This document shows, in pieces, positions 5,413 through 6,492 of a DNA stretch of 6,492 nt. The translations under genes were made by a program, and so were the position numbers. The notes under the pieces are model-generated. The model did no database searches. It saw only the letters and a program-made list of their open reading frames with translations, and was not told the DNA's origin. This stretch comes from Candidatus Saccharibacteria bacterium UBA5150 (GTDB lineage Bacteria; Patescibacteriota; Saccharimonadia; Saccharimonadales; UBA4665), in contig DHXS01000024.1 of the NCBI GenBank assembly GCA_002413795.1, positions 2,401-8,892 on the forward strand, read 5' to 3'. How positions within the stretch are numbered: position 1 is the stretch's first letter; each line of letters begins with the position of its first letter.

Positions 5413-6492
5413 CTACTGTTTAGTGGCGTAGTCGCGGAGCTTGGCAAGGGTTTTTTCGGTTAGCAGGCGGCTCATAATGTCGCGGCGGTTTTCGGGTTTG
5501 TCGAGCTCGGCCTGCATCGCCGGATCGGGGTACTGGCCCTTGAGTAGCTGCATACGGATTTCCAGTTCTTCGGGAGTGACGTTGATCTGTTCCTGGTCGG
5601 CGACTTCACCCAGGATCAGGCCGGCTTTTACGCGTAGCTCGGCGCCGGGTCGCTGTTTTTCGCGGTGCTCCTCGGCCGTCACCGCCTCGGCGTCGAGGTG
5701 TTCCTGCCAGGTCTGGCCGCGGTAAACGACGTTGCGCTTTTCTTCCTCTTCGATGCGGTCCATTTCTTCTTCCGCCAAGGCGGCCGGTATGTCTACGGCG
5801 CTCTTTTCGGCGATGGCCTGCACCAGCTGGTTGTCGAAATTCTGGGTGGCTTCCTGCCGTTTTTCGGCCGTCAGCTGCTTTTTGATGTCGGCTTTGAGTT
5901 CGGCCAGCGTAGTGAACGGGCCGACGGTGGCCGCGAAGGCGTCATCGGCCTTGGGTTCCTTGAGCTGCTGGATCTTTTTGACGTTAATAGTAAAGCTGAC
6001 TTTGCGATTCTGCAGCTCGGGGGCGCCGTAATCTTTAGGAAAGGTAATGGTGAAGGTTTTTTCCTCGCCCGGGCTGAGGCCGGCCACTTCCTCTTCGAAA
6101 CCGGGTATAAACGACTGACTGCCCAGCACCAAGGGGTAATCGGTGCCGTCAGCGCCGGCAATGGGCTGCTTGGTGTCGGCGTCAACGCCCTTAAAGTCGA
6201 TGGTGATTTCATCGCCGGTTTTGGCCACCCGTTGGACGTCTTCTTTGTCGGCGGCGCGCTGGCGCAAGTTATTGACGACGGTTGTGACTTCTTCGGCGCT
6301 GACCTCGGTTTTGGGCAGGTCGAGCTTGATCTTCTTATAATCGGCCAACTTAACCTCGCCGACGGCTTCGACTTCGGCGGTGAATTCCAAAGTGCTGAAG
6401 GGTACAAATTTGGTCACGTCAACCTTTGGCTGGGCGGCCGGCCGCAGATTTTGCTCCTTAATAGCCTCAACATACAGATCGTTAACGGCGTG
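5413..6492 (-). CDS. tig: Trigger factor (ribosome-associated chaperone and prolyl isomerase), C-terminal 359 residues, cut by the window edge
   Basis: Trigger factor binds the ribosome exit tunnel and shelters nascent chains; its middle domain is an FKBP-type peptidyl-prolyl isomerase. The frame is open from the right edge, so the start codon and the ribosome-binding signature (GFRxGKxP type) are outside; roughly 70-90 residues are missing compared with the usual length of about 430. Counting from the edge, QPKVDVTKFVPFSTLEFTA (21-39) is the end of the N-terminal domain. Residues about 93-175 are the PPIase domain, with GDEITIDFKG (93-102) and SFIPGFEEEVAGL (127-139). Residues about 180-359 are the helical SurA-like chaperone domain, rich in Glu, Lys and Ala. 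A GTG at 6417 is an internal valine codon, not the start. It ends in TAG, three bases before the CIRCE arm. The tig-clpP order is common in bacteria. Whether it co-transcribes with clpP is uncertain because the CIRCE hairpin may terminate it. Confidence 0.96.
   Translation of the reverse strand, partial: HAVNDLYVEAIKEQNLRPAAQPKVDVTKFVPFSTLEFTAEVEAVGEVKLADYKKIKLDLPKTEVSAEEVTTVVNNLRQRAADKEDVQRVAKTGDEITIDFKGVDADTKQPIAGADGTDYPLVLGSQSFIPGFEEEVAGLSPGEEKTFTITFPKDYGAPELQNRKVSFTINVKKIQQLKEPKADDAFAATVGPFTTLAELKADIKKQLTAEKRQEATQNFDNQLVQAIAEKSAVDIPAALAEEEMDRIEEEEKRNVVYRGQTWQEHLDAEAVTAEEHREKQRPGAELRVKAGLILGEVADQEQINVTPEELEIRMQLLKGQYPDPAMQAELDKPENRRDIMSRLLTEKTLAKLRDYATKQ

Noticed and set aside
6415..6417. 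GTG as a possible start of trigger factor
   Set aside because: The frame stays open to the window edge and the upstream residues (including QPKVDV) match trigger factor, so this is an internal valine codon.
6434..6445. 12-base palindrome GCGGCCGGCCGC in tig
   Set aside because: It is explained by consecutive GC-rich Ala-Ala-Pro-type codons in a linker and has no loop for a stable hairpin.

Overview
The window holds four genes, all read on the minus strand. In transcription order they are the 3' part of tig (trigger factor), clpP (ClpP protease), rpoB (RNA polymerase beta) and the 5' part of rpoC (beta'). tig runs off the right edge and lacks its N-terminal ribosome-binding domain. rpoC runs off the left edge shortly before the catalytic core. 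I see no plus-strand gene, tRNA, rRNA, CRISPR array or mobile element, and no gene-free stretch longer than about 210 bases.

The organism is a bacterium using the standard code: TAG ends tig, TGA ends clpP, TAA ends rpoB. Coding regions are fairly GC-rich and the clpP-rpoB gap is AT-rich. The compact beta subunit, the missing rplKAJL cluster upstream of rpoB, the clpP-rpoB junction and the divergent but intact core proteins suggest a Patescibacteria/CPR member, perhaps Saccharibacteria-like. This is a low-confidence inference.

Region by region: positions 6492-5413 encode trigger factor (FKBP-type PPIase plus SurA-like C-terminal chaperone domain). The 49-base gap after it carries a perfect CIRCE operator (HrcA site). 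A near-consensus sigma70-type promoter has its -35 box in the CIRCE spacer, and its -10 box lies so close to the clpP ATG that the transcript should be leaderless or nearly so. clpP follows (5363-4767) with an intact Ser-His-Asp triad. A 209-base gap then holds a weak terminator-like hairpin, a 9-bp inverted repeat, a tentative rpoB promoter and a ribosome-binding site. rpoB (4557-1021) and rpoC (1020 onward) abut with no spacer and are clearly co-transcribed.

Functionally the window joins protein quality control (nascent-chain folding and heat-shock-regulated proteolysis) to the two largest RNA polymerase subunits. The most unusual points are: all four zinc ligands of the beta' N-terminal zinc site are replaced without any length change; a helical insertion in beta' resembles the one known in Actinobacteria; a tyrosine in beta sits where E. 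coli has Asp675, beside the substrate-contacting arginine; the CIRCE/promoter/leaderless-start arrangement of clpP; and a 12-bp perfect inverted repeat inside the rpoB coding sequence. I see no wholly new multi-gene system.
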